Assembly: GCA_963764305.1 (NCBI GenBank)
Contig: CAVXSD010000006.1
Coordinates: forward strand, 760,739 to 824,738
Direction: 5' to 3'
DNA: 64,000 bases
Source: Bog-473 sp963764305
Lineage (GTDB): Bacteria; Actinomycetota; Acidimicrobiia; Acidimicrobiales; RAAP-2
Shown here in pieces: positions 18,746 to 27,341 of this stretch. Position numbers and translations under genes: made by a program. The stretch's first letter is position 1, and the number at the start of each line of letters is the position of its first letter. The notes beneath the pieces are model-generated. The model did not search any database and was not told the origin of the DNA. It saw nothing but the letters and a program-made list of their open reading frames with translations.

Positions 18746-20431
18746 GGGCCTGACCGGAGCGAGAGCGGGCGAACCCGCCACTGCAGTTGGGCGTATGTTC
18801 CGATCCGGCACGATCACATCGAAACCCTGGCCCACCTTCCTCTCGTACGGCACTCCGTGAGCCGTGAGCCAGGCGATGAGCTCATGCTCGGTGATCGAGC
18901 CGGGCTGGAGATCCGTCACCGAGCCGAGTTGCGCCGAAACGGGTCCGATCGATGCATTCGGCACGAAGATCCAAGCCACATCCTTCGCTCCGGCATTCGA
19001 TGCTCCGGGCGGATTGCGGTTCTGGTCGAGCGCCAGCGCGGTGACCTTCCCGTTGGAGATGAAGGTCAGATCGTTGGCCACCCAATACCCCGCATAGGCG
19101 TGGGAGACGCCCAGACGGCCCAACTGGGCCGCCAGTGCGGTGACAGCGGGATTGGGGTCCGAGGCGAAGGAGGTGAGCTCGCTCGGCCTTCCGATTGCAC
19201 CGTAGCCGTCGTTGAAGGCGACCAGCGTCGAGACACACGCCACGACGAGGAGTGCCGAACCCACCCACGCGACGAGGGGAGGGCGCAGCATCTGCCACAC
19301 ACCACCGACGATGACGAGGGAGAGTATCGGTGTCAGGGAGATGCCGTACCGACCGTCGTTCCAGAACCACGACGTGGGAAATGCCGCGTAGAGGAACGGG
19401 TACAGACCGAGGGTCAAAGCCAGGACCCACGCGTCTCGCCTCCGAAGAACCAGGAGGACCGTCCCGCTCAGGGCAAGCACGATGAGAAGCGCGTACACGA
19501 TCACACCGAATGCCTGTGCTCCCTCCCAATGGCCCACGCCCTCCACTCTCAGGCCGAGGATCATCGGTAGCACGTGAGTGAAGAACGTTCCGAGTCGAGA
19601 AAGATATGAGACAGGCGAGGGTGGGATCCCGCTCCCGCTCCTCGTTGCGGTCGCCCAAATCCAAGGCAGCACTCCTACGAAGGCGGTGCAGACCGCGAGC
19701 GCAATTCTCTTCGCTCCCACCGCGAGCGGCCGCTTTCGCAGGCTGGAGACGACGAGGGCGGCCGCCGGTATGGCGAAGTAGACGATTTCGGGGGAGGCCC
19801 AGAACCCCAGTCCTCCGGTAAGGCCGAGCACCGCCCAATCGGAGAGCCGGTCGCCCCCTTCCCCGCGAGTCTGCTGAACGATCCGGAGTGACTCGAGCAA
19901 GAGGATGAGGCCGAAGACGAGAGTGACCTCGTGTAGTCCATATTCCCTCGTCGAGTTCCAGAGCGAAGATTCAGACCAGATCCAACTCAGCACCGCCGCA
20001 GTGAGCGCAGCAGCCGGCTGGAACAGGCGGAGTCCGATGCGCCAGACGAGAACGGAGCCCACGAGGGCCAACAGCGCCGGAGTGGCACTGAGGATGAACG
20101 GCGACTGACCCAGGACCAGAAAGTTCAGCGCCAGCACGTACGGCTCCACACCGCCATAGCTCTGTCCCCAGTAAAAGGCGTAGGTATGGCCGTGCACGAT
20201 CGAATGTGCGACGAGCCCCGCAGTGGCCTCGTCCGAGTTGATCGGAGCGTTGCCGAGCAGCCACAGCCTGAGGAGGACTCCGACCAGCAGCACACACCCA
20301 CTTACCAGGGCCAGGACATAGCGGCCCGAAGAGGAGAAACCAGACAACGTCACGGAGCTCGACGTGGCGTGCTCGACCACGATCGGTTCGGGGTTCTCGC
20401 GACCTCGCTTGCTCGACGTCGGGATGCTCAC
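18737..20431 (-). CDS. GT39-like polytopic membrane glycosyltransferase
   Basis: 564 aa from GTG 20431. About 10-12 hydrophobic segments. The first extracytoplasmic loop has NAPINSDEATAGLVAHSIVHG, whose Asp-Glu pair is the hallmark position of GT39/ArnT/PMT-type transferases that use polyprenyl-phosphate sugars. A soluble C-terminal domain of about 130 residues follows the last helix. Probable role: adding a sugar to a lipid or protein on the outer face of the membrane. Acceptor unknown. Confidence 0.78.
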   Translation of the reverse strand: MSIPTSSKRGRENPEPIVVEHATSSSVTLSGFSSSGRYVLALVSGCVLLVGVLLRLWLLGNAPINSDEATAGLVAHSIVHGHTYAFYWGQSYGGVEPYVLALNFLVLGQSPFILSATPALLALVGSVLVWRIGLRLFQPAAALTAAVLSWIWSESSLWNSTREYGLHEVTLVFGLILLLESLRIVQQTRGEGGDRLSDWAVLGLTGGLGFWASPEIVYFAIPAAALVVSSLRKRPLAVGAKRIALAVCTAFVGVLPWIWATATRSGSGIPPSPVSYLSRLGTFFTHVLPMILGLRVEGVGHWEGAQAFGVIVYALLIVLALSGTVLLVLRRRDAWVLALTLGLYPFLYAAFPTSWFWNDGRYGISLTPILSLVIVGGVWQMLRPPLVAWVGSALLVVACVSTLVAFNDGYGAIGRPSELTSFASDPNPAVTALAAQLGRLGVSHAYAGYWVANDLTFISNGKVTALALDQNRNPPGASNAGAKDVAWIFVPNASIGPVSAQLGSVTDLQPGSITEHELIAWLTAHGVPYERKVGQGFDVIVPDRNIRPTAVAGSPALAPVRPST

Positions 20432-20543
20432 CGGCAGTGGGGCGAGTGGAGACCATCGCTGGCTTCCCGACCCATCGTGAGATATTGCCCCATTGAGGGC
20501 CGCACCACTCCGCGCGCAGGTGTGATCCCGACCGCCGTTTCTG

Positions 20544-20792
20544 TCACACCAGGGTGATGGCGTCTTCCGGGCAAACGGTGACGCAGAGACCGCACTCGTG
20601 GCACCGATCGGCGTTGACGGGGTACGCCGTCATCCTCCGATGCGCCGTGGTCCGGACCTTGCCCAGCAAGCCCAGAGCCGTGAAGTCGTCGGGGTCCATC
20701 CGCCGCACCTCGAACACGTCGTAGGGGCAGACCCGCACGCAATCCCGCTTGGCCTCGCAGCGGCCGTGATCCACCACCGGTCTCGTCGCCAT
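20544..20792 (-). CDS. Ferredoxin, 7-cysteine type
   Basis: 82 aa with two Fe-S motifs: C-x5-C-x3-CP in the N-terminal half (CEAKRDCVRVCP) and C-x2-C-x2-C-x3-CP at the C-terminus (CHECGLCVTVCP). The seven cysteines suggest one [3Fe-4S] and one [4Fe-4S] cluster. It lies 30 bp after the acyl-CoA dehydrogenase stop on the same strand, so it may serve as the electron carrier of that operon. That role is inference. Confidence 0.9.
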   Translation of the reverse strand: MATRPVVDHGRCEAKRDCVRVCPYDVFEVRRMDPDDFTALGLLGKVRTTAHRRMTAYPVNADRCHECGLCVTVCPEDAITLV

Positions 20793-20822
20793 GGGCCCAG
20801 ACTACGTAGCATCGGCCGCCGT

Positions 20823-22052
20823 CTACGACCCGGCCAGGGGGTCCCTCCAGCCGGGCGACCCGGTGCGCGCCCCGGCGCCCACCCGCAGGCCGATGTAGTT
20901 GCGCTGTGCCTCCACGGTGCCCGCCCCGATGCACAGGCCCCGGATGTCGCGATACGCCCGCTCCAACGGGTACTCGCGCGAGTAGCCGTAGCCGCCGTGG
21001 ATCTGCATCGCCTCGTCGCACACGAACTTGGCCGCAAGGTTGGCCGCCGTCTTGGCCATGGCGGTCTCGAGCGCCGGCGGCGTCCCGTGCGGGCCGGCGA
21101 GCCGCACGGCCCGGGCCAGCAGAAGGCGGGCCCCCTCGAGCTGCACCGCCATGTCGGCCAGCTTCCACTGCAGGCCCTGCAGCTCGGCCAGCGGGCGACC
21201 ACCGATGACCCGCTCGTTCATGTAGCGCACGGCGTGCTCGAGCGCCCCCTGCGCCGCGCCCACGCACATTGACGCGTTGCCGCAGCGCTCGTGGTTGAGG
21301 TGCGACAGCAGCACCTTGAAGGCCTCGGTGTTGGACGGGTCCCCGGCCAACAAGATGTCGTCAGGGGTGATCTCGACGCCGTCGAAGGCCAGCTCGGCCT
21401 CGGTGGCCGCGTGGATCCCCATGCCCTTGTGCCGCCCCGTGACCGAGACGCCCTCGCGATCGGTCGGCACGATCACCGCGCCGATGCCCCTGGCCCCCTC
21501 CCCGCCGGGCCAGCGGCACCAGACCAGCACCCCCTGGGCCACGTCGCCCAGCGTCGAGTAGTTCTTGTAGGCGTTGAGCCGCCAGCGCCCCGGGCCGTCC
21601 TCGCTCAGGGCCGCCCGCATGTTCTGCACGGCCGAGCCGGCATCGGGCTCGGTGATCCCGATGCTGATCAAGGCGTCCCCGTCGGCCACGGCCGGGAGCC
21701 AGCGCTCCTGCATGGCTTCGGGGCCGAGATGCTCGATCCCCCGCGGCGGCCCGTTGAAGGTCAGTTGGCAGCAGATGGCCGACGACACGTCGGCCCGGGC
21801 GATCTCCTCGAGCACGATGGAGGCCTCAACGTCGCCCAGGCCCATGCCGCCCCAACGCTCCCCCACCGTGATGCGCAGCAGGTCCGCCACCGCCAGGGCC
21901 TTGCGCACCTCGGCCGGGACGGCGCCCTCCTCGTCGGCCACCTGCGCCCGCGGCGCCACCTCGCGCTCGGCCACGTCGCGGGCCAGCTGGCGCAGCGCCG
22001 CCTGGTCCTCGCTCTCGGCCAGCAGGTCGTGAGGGTCCCCCGCGTCGCTCAT
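20823..22052 (-). CDS. Acyl-CoA dehydrogenase
   Basis: 409 aa from ATG 22052. The FAD-binding domain order is normal: EEIARADVSSAICCQLTFNG, ISIGITEPDAGS, then the helical C-terminal domain with MQIHGGYGYSREYPLERAYRD and GAGTVEAQRNYIG. It desaturates an acyl-CoA at alpha-beta. The start overlaps the thiolase stop by one base (TGATG), so expression is coupled. The longer upstream reading frame is only a shadow of the thiolase gene. Confidence 0.95.
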   Translation of the reverse strand: MSDAGDPHDLLAESEDQAALRQLARDVAEREVAPRAQVADEEGAVPAEVRKALAVADLLRITVGERWGGMGLGDVEASIVLEEIARADVSSAICCQLTFNGPPRGIEHLGPEAMQERWLPAVADGDALISIGITEPDAGSAVQNMRAALSEDGPGRWRLNAYKNYSTLGDVAQGVLVWCRWPGGEGARGIGAVIVPTDREGVSVTGRHKGMGIHAATEAELAFDGVEITPDDILLAGDPSNTEAFKVLLSHLNHERCGNASMCVGAAQGALEHAVRYMNERVIGGRPLAELQGLQWKLADMAVQLEGARLLLARAVRLAGPHGTPPALETAMAKTAANLAAKFVCDEAMQIHGGYGYSREYPLERAYRDIRGLCIGAGTVEAQRNYIGLRVGAGARTGSPGWRDPLAGS

Positions 22053-23251
22053 CAGCCCAGCTCGGTGCCGACGATGCCGACGAAGCTCACGCCCTCGCCC
22101 GGAGCGCCTCCGAGATTGTGGGTGAGGCCCAGGGTCCGCCCCGGCCCGACGGTGTTGATCTGACGGTCGGCGGGTGCCTCCCCGCGCAGCTGGAGCCAGC
22201 ACTCGAAGAGCATGCGCAGCCCCGAGGCGCCGATCGGGTGCCCGAAGGACTTCAGGCCGCCATCGGGGTTGACCGGCAGGTCGCCGTCGCGGTCGAAGGT
22301 GCCCTCGAGCACCTCCTTCCAGGCCGTGCCCCGCTCGGCGAAGCCCAGGTCCTCCATGAGGACGAGCTCGGTCGGCGTGAAGCAGTCGTGCACCTCGGCC
22401 ATGGCCAGCTGGGACCGGGGGTCGGTGATCCCGGCCTGGGCGTAGGCGTCGGCGGCCGAGCGCACGACCTCCTCGAACGTCGTGTAGTCGTAGGCGGGGT
22501 CGATCGGGCCCGCCGCCGGGCCGGCCACGAAGGCCAGGGCCTTCACGTAGAGCGGGTTGGCGCAGTACTTGTGGGCGTCGGAGGCCCGGCAGATGATCGC
22601 CGCGGCCGAGCCGTCGCTGACGCCGCTGCAGTCGAAGACGCCGAGGTCGCCCGCCACCAGGGGCGCCTTGGCGATCGTCTCCATCGAGACTTCCTTTTGG
22701 AACTGGGCGCGCGGGTTGCGCGCCCCGTTCTGGTGGTTCTTGAAGGCGATACGGCTCATGACCTCTTTCAGCTGGTCCCGGTCGACCCCGTACTTGTGGG
22801 CGTAGGAGGGGGCCAAGAAGGAGAAGGCGGCCGGCGACGACAGGCCGGGATCGGTGCCGTCCCCGACGGCGCGGATGCCGGTCAGGCCCGAGTAGCCGGT
22901 GTCCTTGAGCTTCTCCACCCCGATGGCCATGGCGGTGTCGTAGGCGCCCGAGGCCACCGCGTAGCAGGCGTTGCGGAAGGCCTCCGAGCCCGTGGCGCAA
23001 TAGTTCTCGACCCGGGTCACCGGCTTGTAGTCGAGCTTGAGCGGCCGGGACAAGGTGACGCCACAGACGCCCGACGTCATGGTGCCCAGCCAGAAGGCGT
23101 CGATGTCGCCGAGCGCCACACCGGCGGAGGCGACCGCCTCGGTGGCGGCGTCGGTGAGCAGGTCGTCGACGCCCTTGTCCCACAGCTCGCCGAAGCGGGT
23201 GCAGCCCATGCCGATGACCGCGACCTGGTCGCGGATGCCGCTACTCGCCAT
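22052..23251 (-). CDS. SCP2-type thiolase/acetyl-CoA acetyltransferase
   Basis: 399 aa. The nucleophilic Cys is in VENYCATGSEAFRNA at about residue 85, and the His is in FGHPIGASGLRM. The lack of the C-terminal CxGGG of classical thiolases and the form GEGVSFVGIVG fit the SCP2/lipid-transfer-like thiolases that work with a DUF35 OB-fold partner. Its start overlaps the end of the upstream synthase/OB fusion gene by 11 bp, so the pair is probably a complex for side-chain or long acyl-CoA thiolysis. Confidence 0.92.
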   Translation of the reverse strand: MASSGIRDQVAVIGMGCTRFGELWDKGVDDLLTDAATEAVASAGVALGDIDAFWLGTMTSGVCGVTLSRPLKLDYKPVTRVENYCATGSEAFRNACYAVASGAYDTAMAIGVEKLKDTGYSGLTGIRAVGDGTDPGLSSPAAFSFLAPSYAHKYGVDRDQLKEVMSRIAFKNHQNGARNPRAQFQKEVSMETIAKAPLVAGDLGVFDCSGVSDGSAAAIICRASDAHKYCANPLYVKALAFVAGPAAGPIDPAYDYTTFEEVVRSAADAYAQAGITDPRSQLAMAEVHDCFTPTELVLMEDLGFAERGTAWKEVLEGTFDRDGDLPVNPDGGLKSFGHPIGASGLRMLFECWLQLRGEAPADRQINTVGPGRTLGLTHNLGGAPGEGVSFVGIVGTELG

Positions 23252-24725
23252 GATCCTCGTCTCCTCGTTCCCCGTCCGCGGCTCGCCCGACGGCCGGGCG
23301 CGCCTTCCAGAAGTAATTGTGCACGCCCTGGGCGGTCCACACGCGCCGGAAGGTCATGGTGACCCGGTCGCCGATGGACAGCTCCGAGGCCACGACGTCG
23401 GTCATCTCACAGCGGTAGCGACCACCGCCGTCGAAATCGACGATCACCCCCACCACCGGGGGCGACAGGCTGAAGGCCAGGTGGTCGATGGTGAAGGTGG
23501 CCACCGTCCCCGGCACGTCGGCCAGGCGCTCGGGCTGCATCTGGTCGATGGTGTGGCACGACAGGCAGGCCCGGGTCGGTGGCATGTGGCGGAAGCCGCA
23601 CACCAGGCACCGGCTGGCTGCGAAGGCGTACTTCCACTGCTCGGAGCGGTGGACGGTCGGCGCACCGGGCCGTTCGGGGTCGGGTCGCCGCGGCGGCTCC
23701 CGGTGCATCTGGCCCCGCCAGGTCAGGAACGTCGCATACGGGAGATCGTCCCGTCCGGCCGCCACCAGCTCGGCCACCGAGGGCACGCCCGCTTCGGCCC
23801 GGGCCTGTTGCGCCGCGGTCAGCGCGTCGGTGGTGCGCAGGATCAGCGCGTCGGCGCCATCGGCCAGCGACAGCACGACGATCACCTGCCCGGGTCGGGC
23901 CCGCTCGAGGACGTCGCACAGCGTGATGGCGGCGTGGGCCGCGCCGAGGTTGCCCAGCGACCCGGTGAGGTCAGGCGCCAGAACCCCCTCTCGCACCCCG
24001 AGCCCCATGGTCACGGCCTTGACCGCCCGCACGTGCAGGCCGGTCGCGATGGCGTGGTCGACGTCGCCTTCGGCCAGACCGGCATCCTTGAGCGCCGCCG
24101 CGAAGGCCTCACGGGCCAGCGGCACGTAGAGCTCCTCGCCGAAGCGCTCCTCCCACACGTGCGAATCCGTTTCGCCGGGCACGCGCCAGCGGTCGAGGAA
24201 CTCGTCGCTCGCCGCCCCGCGGCCGACGAGCGCGGCCACGGCACCATCGGGCGCGCAGACGAACGCGGCCGCCCCGTCACCGCTGTCGCGCTCCTCGGCC
24301 GAACCGGCCAGGCCGGTACGCAGGTCCGAGAGCACGGCCAGCGTGGTCCGGCCGGCACCGGCGCCGCCCGCCGCACCGAGGGCCTGGAGCAGCGTGCCCA
24401 CCGCCGAGCGCGACGAGCCGGCGAAGTCGTAGGCACCGCAGGCCCGCCCGAGCCCGAGCGCCGCGTGCACTGTCGTGGCACTCGTCTTGTCGAGGTACGC
24501 CGGGTCCGGCGTGGAGAGGAGAAGGTCCTGCACCGCCGCGGGACCCGGGCCCACGGCCAGCGCACGCCGGCCCGCCTCGACGCCCAGCGTGGTGGTGTCC
24601 TCGTCGTGGGAGGCCACGGCGCGGGTCCCCCGGCCGCCCCCGCTGCCCAGCACGCCGGCGATGGCCGACCGCTGGAGGCGCCAGTAGGGCAGGTACGTTC
24701 CCCAGGCTGCGATGCCGCTGCTCAT
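23241..24725 (-). CDS. HMG-CoA synthase-like protein fused to zinc-ribbon OB-fold (DUF35) domain
   Basis: 494 aa in two parts. Residues 1-330 are a thiolase-fold ketoacyl/HMG-CoA-synthase-like domain (GIAAWGTYLPYWRLQRSAI start, TVHAALGLGRACGAYDFAGSSRS around the putative nucleophilic Cys). Residues about 355-480 are a DUF35 module with a CLVCGFRHMPPTRACLSC zinc ribbon followed by an OB fold (TIDHLAFSLSPPVVG...). First gene of a tight acyl-CoA operon. The fusion suggests the OB part scaffolds the downstream thiolase. The reaction is not proven by sequence. Confidence 0.85.
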   Translation of the reverse strand: MSSGIAAWGTYLPYWRLQRSAIAGVLGSGGGRGTRAVASHDEDTTTLGVEAGRRALAVGPGPAAVQDLLLSTPDPAYLDKTSATTVHAALGLGRACGAYDFAGSSRSAVGTLLQALGAAGGAGAGRTTLAVLSDLRTGLAGSAEERDSGDGAAAFVCAPDGAVAALVGRGAASDEFLDRWRVPGETDSHVWEERFGEELYVPLAREAFAAALKDAGLAEGDVDHAIATGLHVRAVKAVTMGLGVREGVLAPDLTGSLGNLGAAHAAITLCDVLERARPGQVIVVLSLADGADALILRTTDALTAAQQARAEAGVPSVAELVAAGRDDLPYATFLTWRGQMHREPPRRPDPERPGAPTVHRSEQWKYAFAASRCLVCGFRHMPPTRACLSCHTIDQMQPERLADVPGTVATFTIDHLAFSLSPPVVGVIVDFDGGGRYRCEMTDVVASELSIGDRVTMTFRRVWTAQGVHNYFWKARPAVGRAADGERGDEDHGE

Positions 24726-25008
24726 GGAACGATCATCCCAGACGGCAGCCGGGCCTCACACATCTGGCGGCGGCGGCGGTGTCTGCGCCCGGCCGACGCC
24801 GCTCAGGCTCCCGACCGCCCGGAGCGGATCTCGGCCCCCCGGGCCTCGGTCGCAACGTGTCGATCTCGGGCGTCAACTCCTCCAACGACCCGGTCAGCGG
24901 GAGCCCCCCTCCCGGGGGGCCCACCGCCCCGGACAGGGAAGACCCGCCGCGGCGGACCGACCGTGTCCGCCGCGCCACCTCGATCCGGCGGTCGCGCTCC
25001 CCTTCCCC

Positions 25009-25749
25009 TTACGCGGTGGCGACCACCACCAGCTCCCAGCTGTCGAGCTCGAGCGGGCCGCCGCCGCCGGCCCGGAACTCGACGTCGTGGAAGCCGGCCG
25101 CTTCGAGCCACACCACCCACTCCGGTGGTGTCGGCAGCCGGACGAAGTACGAGGCACGCCGCAGGGCACCCGCCCGGTGCACGGTGCGCCTGATCACCAT
25201 GCGACCCGCGATCGGGTCGAAGGTCGACACCTCGATCATGGTGTCGTCGCCGCGCTGGACGAGCACCGCGTCGGGCGCCGGGGTGAAATGCCGGACACCC
25301 CCGTCGTGGTGCATGGTATCGATAACCACCTTCCCTCCCGGCCGGAGGACCCGGTGGAATTCGGCGAGGACCCGGTGACAATCGTCGTCGTCGTAGTAGC
25401 CGAACGAATTGAGCCAGCACACCACGCCGTCGAACGGCCCGTCGACCGGGAGGGCCCGGATGTCGCCCTCCAGGTATGTCACAGTGTCGGCGATTAACTG
25501 CGGATCGGCGCGCGCCTGCTCCAGGTAGGCCGGCGTCAGGTCGATGCCCGTCACCACCATGCCCGCCGCGGCCAGCCGACGGGCGATGCGCCCGTGGCCA
25601 CAGGGCGCGTCGAGGATGAGTGAGCCGGGTGGAAGATCGAGCAGCCCGAGGATCTCCGCAGTGTCGGCGTCCGAGTGCTCGTCGTCGATGGACTCCTCGT
25701 AGAAGTAGAGGTAGTCGTCGCCGAAGGTGGCCTCCATGTCGAACGTCAT
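25009..25749 (-). CDS. Class I SAM-dependent methyltransferase
   Basis: 246 aa. Motif I is ILDAPCGHGRIARRLA at about residue 43, followed by VTGIDLTPAYLEQAR, then GDIRALPVDGPFDGVVCWLNSFGY for motifs II/III and a VLRPGGKVVIDT post-motif. The C-terminal half is a beta-rich substrate domain. Substrate unknown. Its start is 32 bp from the divergent thioesterase gene. The 283 bp on its downstream side (24726-25008), before the acyl-CoA operon, show nothing convincing. Confidence 0.9.
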   Translation of the reverse strand: MTFDMEATFGDDYLYFYEESIDDEHSDADTAEILGLLDLPPGSLILDAPCGHGRIARRLAAAGMVVTGIDLTPAYLEQARADPQLIADTVTYLEGDIRALPVDGPFDGVVCWLNSFGYYDDDDCHRVLAEFHRVLRPGGKVVIDTMHHDGGVRHFTPAPDAVLVQRGDDTMIEVSTFDPIAGRMVIRRTVHRAGALRRASYFVRLPTPPEWVVWLEAAGFHDVEFRAGGGGPLELDSWELVVVATA

Positions 25750-25781
25750 GCGCCATCATCGCCGCCGGTAGGGTCCCCCGC

Positions 25782-26630
25782 ATGCGGGAGCGCGAAGACC
25801 TCTCCTTCGACGCGGCGACAGCGGTGCAGCAAACCGGTGATCCCGCCGTCTTCGAGGCCGCCGTTCATCATCTGTGGACCGTGGGCGACAAGCCCAACGG
25901 CGGCTATCTCCTCGCGCTGCTCGGGCGCGCCGCCCGCATCACCGCGCACGGCGCCGGCAGCGCGGACTGGGAGGTCCTGTCCTCCTCCATCACCTACCTG
26001 CGGCCGCCCGGGCCCGGCCCGGCCACCGTGCGGACGACCCTGCTCCGCAGCGGGCGTACGGCCGCCCACGTGCGGACCGTCCTCGCCCAGGGAGGGGACG
26101 ACCTGGTGGACGCCGTGTTCGTGCTCGGCGACCTGCCCGAGGATCCTGTCACGCGCTACGACGGCACTGAGCCCTTCCACGCGCCGGACCCCGAGGAGTG
26201 CGTGCGCCTCACCCCGAAGATCCCGACCGGTGTCTATGTCGGGATCATGGACGTGCTCGACCTCCGGCTCGACCCCGCCACGCTCCCCTTTGCGACCACT
26301 CCCCCGCCGGCCGGCACGCCGGCAGAACTGCGGGGCTGGACACGCTTCGCCGACGGGCGGGAACCGGACCCCCCGTCGGTGCTCTTCTTCGCCGACGCCA
26401 TCCCGCCGGCCACGCTCATGATCGGCTCGACCGGCTGGGTCCCCACGCTGCAGATGTCCGCCTTCGTTCGGGCCCACCCGGCGCCGGGCTGGCTCGCCAT
26501 CCGCATGACGGCAGGTCTGGTGGCCGACGGCATGGTCGACGAGACGTGCGTGCTGTGGGACAGCCGGGGCCACCTGGTGGGGCAGTCCTCCCAGCTGGCC
26601 CGGCTCCGCTTCCCCGACGAGCTCAGCTGA
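25782..26630 (+). CDS. Acyl-CoA thioesterase-like (double hot-dog) protein
   Basis: 282 aa from ATG 25782. The layout matches the TesB/4HBT_3 group: an N-terminal hot-dog domain with KPNGGYLLALLGRAARI and SSSITYLRPPGPGPA, and a second domain with LMIGSTGWVPTLQMSAFVRAHPAPGWL and a final WDSRGHLVGQSSQLARLR. The closing G-x-LVGQSxQLA block is a good family mark. It should hydrolyse acyl-CoA thioesters. Confidence 0.88.
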   Translation: MREREDLSFDAATAVQQTGDPAVFEAAVHHLWTVGDKPNGGYLLALLGRAARITAHGAGSADWEVLSSSITYLRPPGPGPATVRTTLLRSGRTAAHVRTVLAQGGDDLVDAVFVLGDLPEDPVTRYDGTEPFHAPDPEECVRLTPKIPTGVYVGIMDVLDLRLDPATLPFATTPPPAGTPAELRGWTRFADGREPDPPSVLFFADAIPPATLMIGSTGWVPTLQMSAFVRAHPAPGWLAIRMTAGLVADGMVDETCVLWDSRGHLVGQSSQLARLRFPDELS

Positions 26631-26655
26631 CGCCGGCTCGGCGGGAGCAGACACG

Positions 26656-26793
26656 TCACGCTGCCTGCTCGCCGTCCTCGTCGTCGGCGTCCTCCTCCTC
26701 GTCGTCGGCGTCGTAGCAATCCCACGAGCAGTAGCCCGCGATCCGCGGCGACGCCGGGTGGAACCGGCAGCGCGCGCACAGCTGCATCGTCAT
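26656..26793 (-). CDS. Small acidic zinc-ribbon-like protein
   Basis: 45 aa from ATG 26793, preceded by an AAAGAGAGAG purine-rich ribosome site. CARCRFHPASPRIAGYCSWDC gives a CxxC...CxxxC set suited to one zinc. The tail is almost all Asp/Glu. Too short for a catalytic role, so a protein- or RNA-binding accessory is possible. Longer in-frame starts exist upstream but have no ribosome site. Confidence 0.6.
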   Translation of the reverse strand: MTMQLCARCRFHPASPRIAGYCSWDCYDADDEEEDADDEDGEQAA

Positions 26794-26919
26794 GGTGGCT
26801 CTCTCTTTCGTACTGTCGATCGTGTTCATGGTCGCTTTGCTCCGGACTATGCCGGCACCGTTCCTCGAATCCGGGCCAGGTCCGTGGCCTGGACCCACCC
26901 GTGACGTCCCCCAGGACGC

Positions 26920-26950
26920 AAAAAAAGCCGCTTCCTTGTGGGAAGCGGCT
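26920..26950 (-). terminator. Rho-independent terminator
   Basis: On the minus strand a perfect 10-bp hairpin (AGCCGCTTCC, loop CACAA, GGAAGCGGCT) is followed by seven T residues. It lies 30 bp downstream of the small ORF at 26981-27124 and is the clearest intrinsic terminator seen in the window. Confidence 0.9.
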
Positions 26951-26980
26951 CCTCGACGTCGGGGACTCGTGAGAGTCCTT

Positions 26981-27124
26981 CTACGGCGTCGGGGCCACCT
27001 CCCTCAGGCTCACCTTGGGGATCCCACAGACCTGTACCTCGGACATGGCGAGGCGCGACTGACCGAGGGAGTTGCCCTCCTGCGGACACCGGTCCGACAA
27101 TCCGTGCGCTGCGATCTGTTCCAT
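26981..27124 (-). CDS. 47-aa cysteine-containing peptide, possibly leaderless
   Basis: Starts MEQIAAHGL and ends SLREVAPTP, with Cys at residues 13 and 33. It has no ribosome site, but a TATACT -10 box sits 9 bases before the ATG, so the message may be leaderless or nearly so. A perfect terminator follows 30 bp after the stop. A second in-frame ATG at 27046 would give a 21-residue peptide. No family recognised. Candidates are a small regulatory protein, a peptide precursor, or a short decoy within a noncoding RNA. Confidence 0.45.
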   Translation of the reverse strand: MEQIAAHGLSDRCPQEGNSLGQSRLAMSEVQVCGIPKVSLREVAPTP

Positions 27125-27133
27125 TCTGCTCTG

Positions 27134-27139
27134 AGTATA
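27134..27139 (-). promoter_or_regulatory. -10 box (TATACT) of the small transcript
   Basis: TATACT on the minus strand is close to the sigma-70 -10 consensus and stands out in very GC-rich sequence. The -35 region is weak (TCCGGG-like at a 17-nt spacing). A start about seven bases downstream would give an almost leaderless message for the 47-aa ORF. Confidence 0.5.
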
Positions 27140-27341
27140 CGAGACGCCATGGCGGCCCCGGAACCACGCGGCGAAAGATCGGGCAGAGTTCATCGCCGCG
27201 TCACATGCGATGGCGCCGGGGCAGCGCACCATCCCGGCCGCGAAGGTCGGCGTCGGCGCAACGCGCGGATGGTCCGGCTGAGCCACGGCCCCCCGGCGAG
27301 ATTCTCGACCCGCACGCGTCCTGCCGCCGGCGAGAGCCGGA

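Noticed and set aside
20823..23183. 786-codon open frame
   Set aside because: Only the part after ATG 22052 is an acyl-CoA dehydrogenase; the rest is a shadow of the thiolase gene.
23037..25193. 718-codon plus-strand frame
   Set aside because: Antisense to the synthase/OB fusion and thiolase genes.
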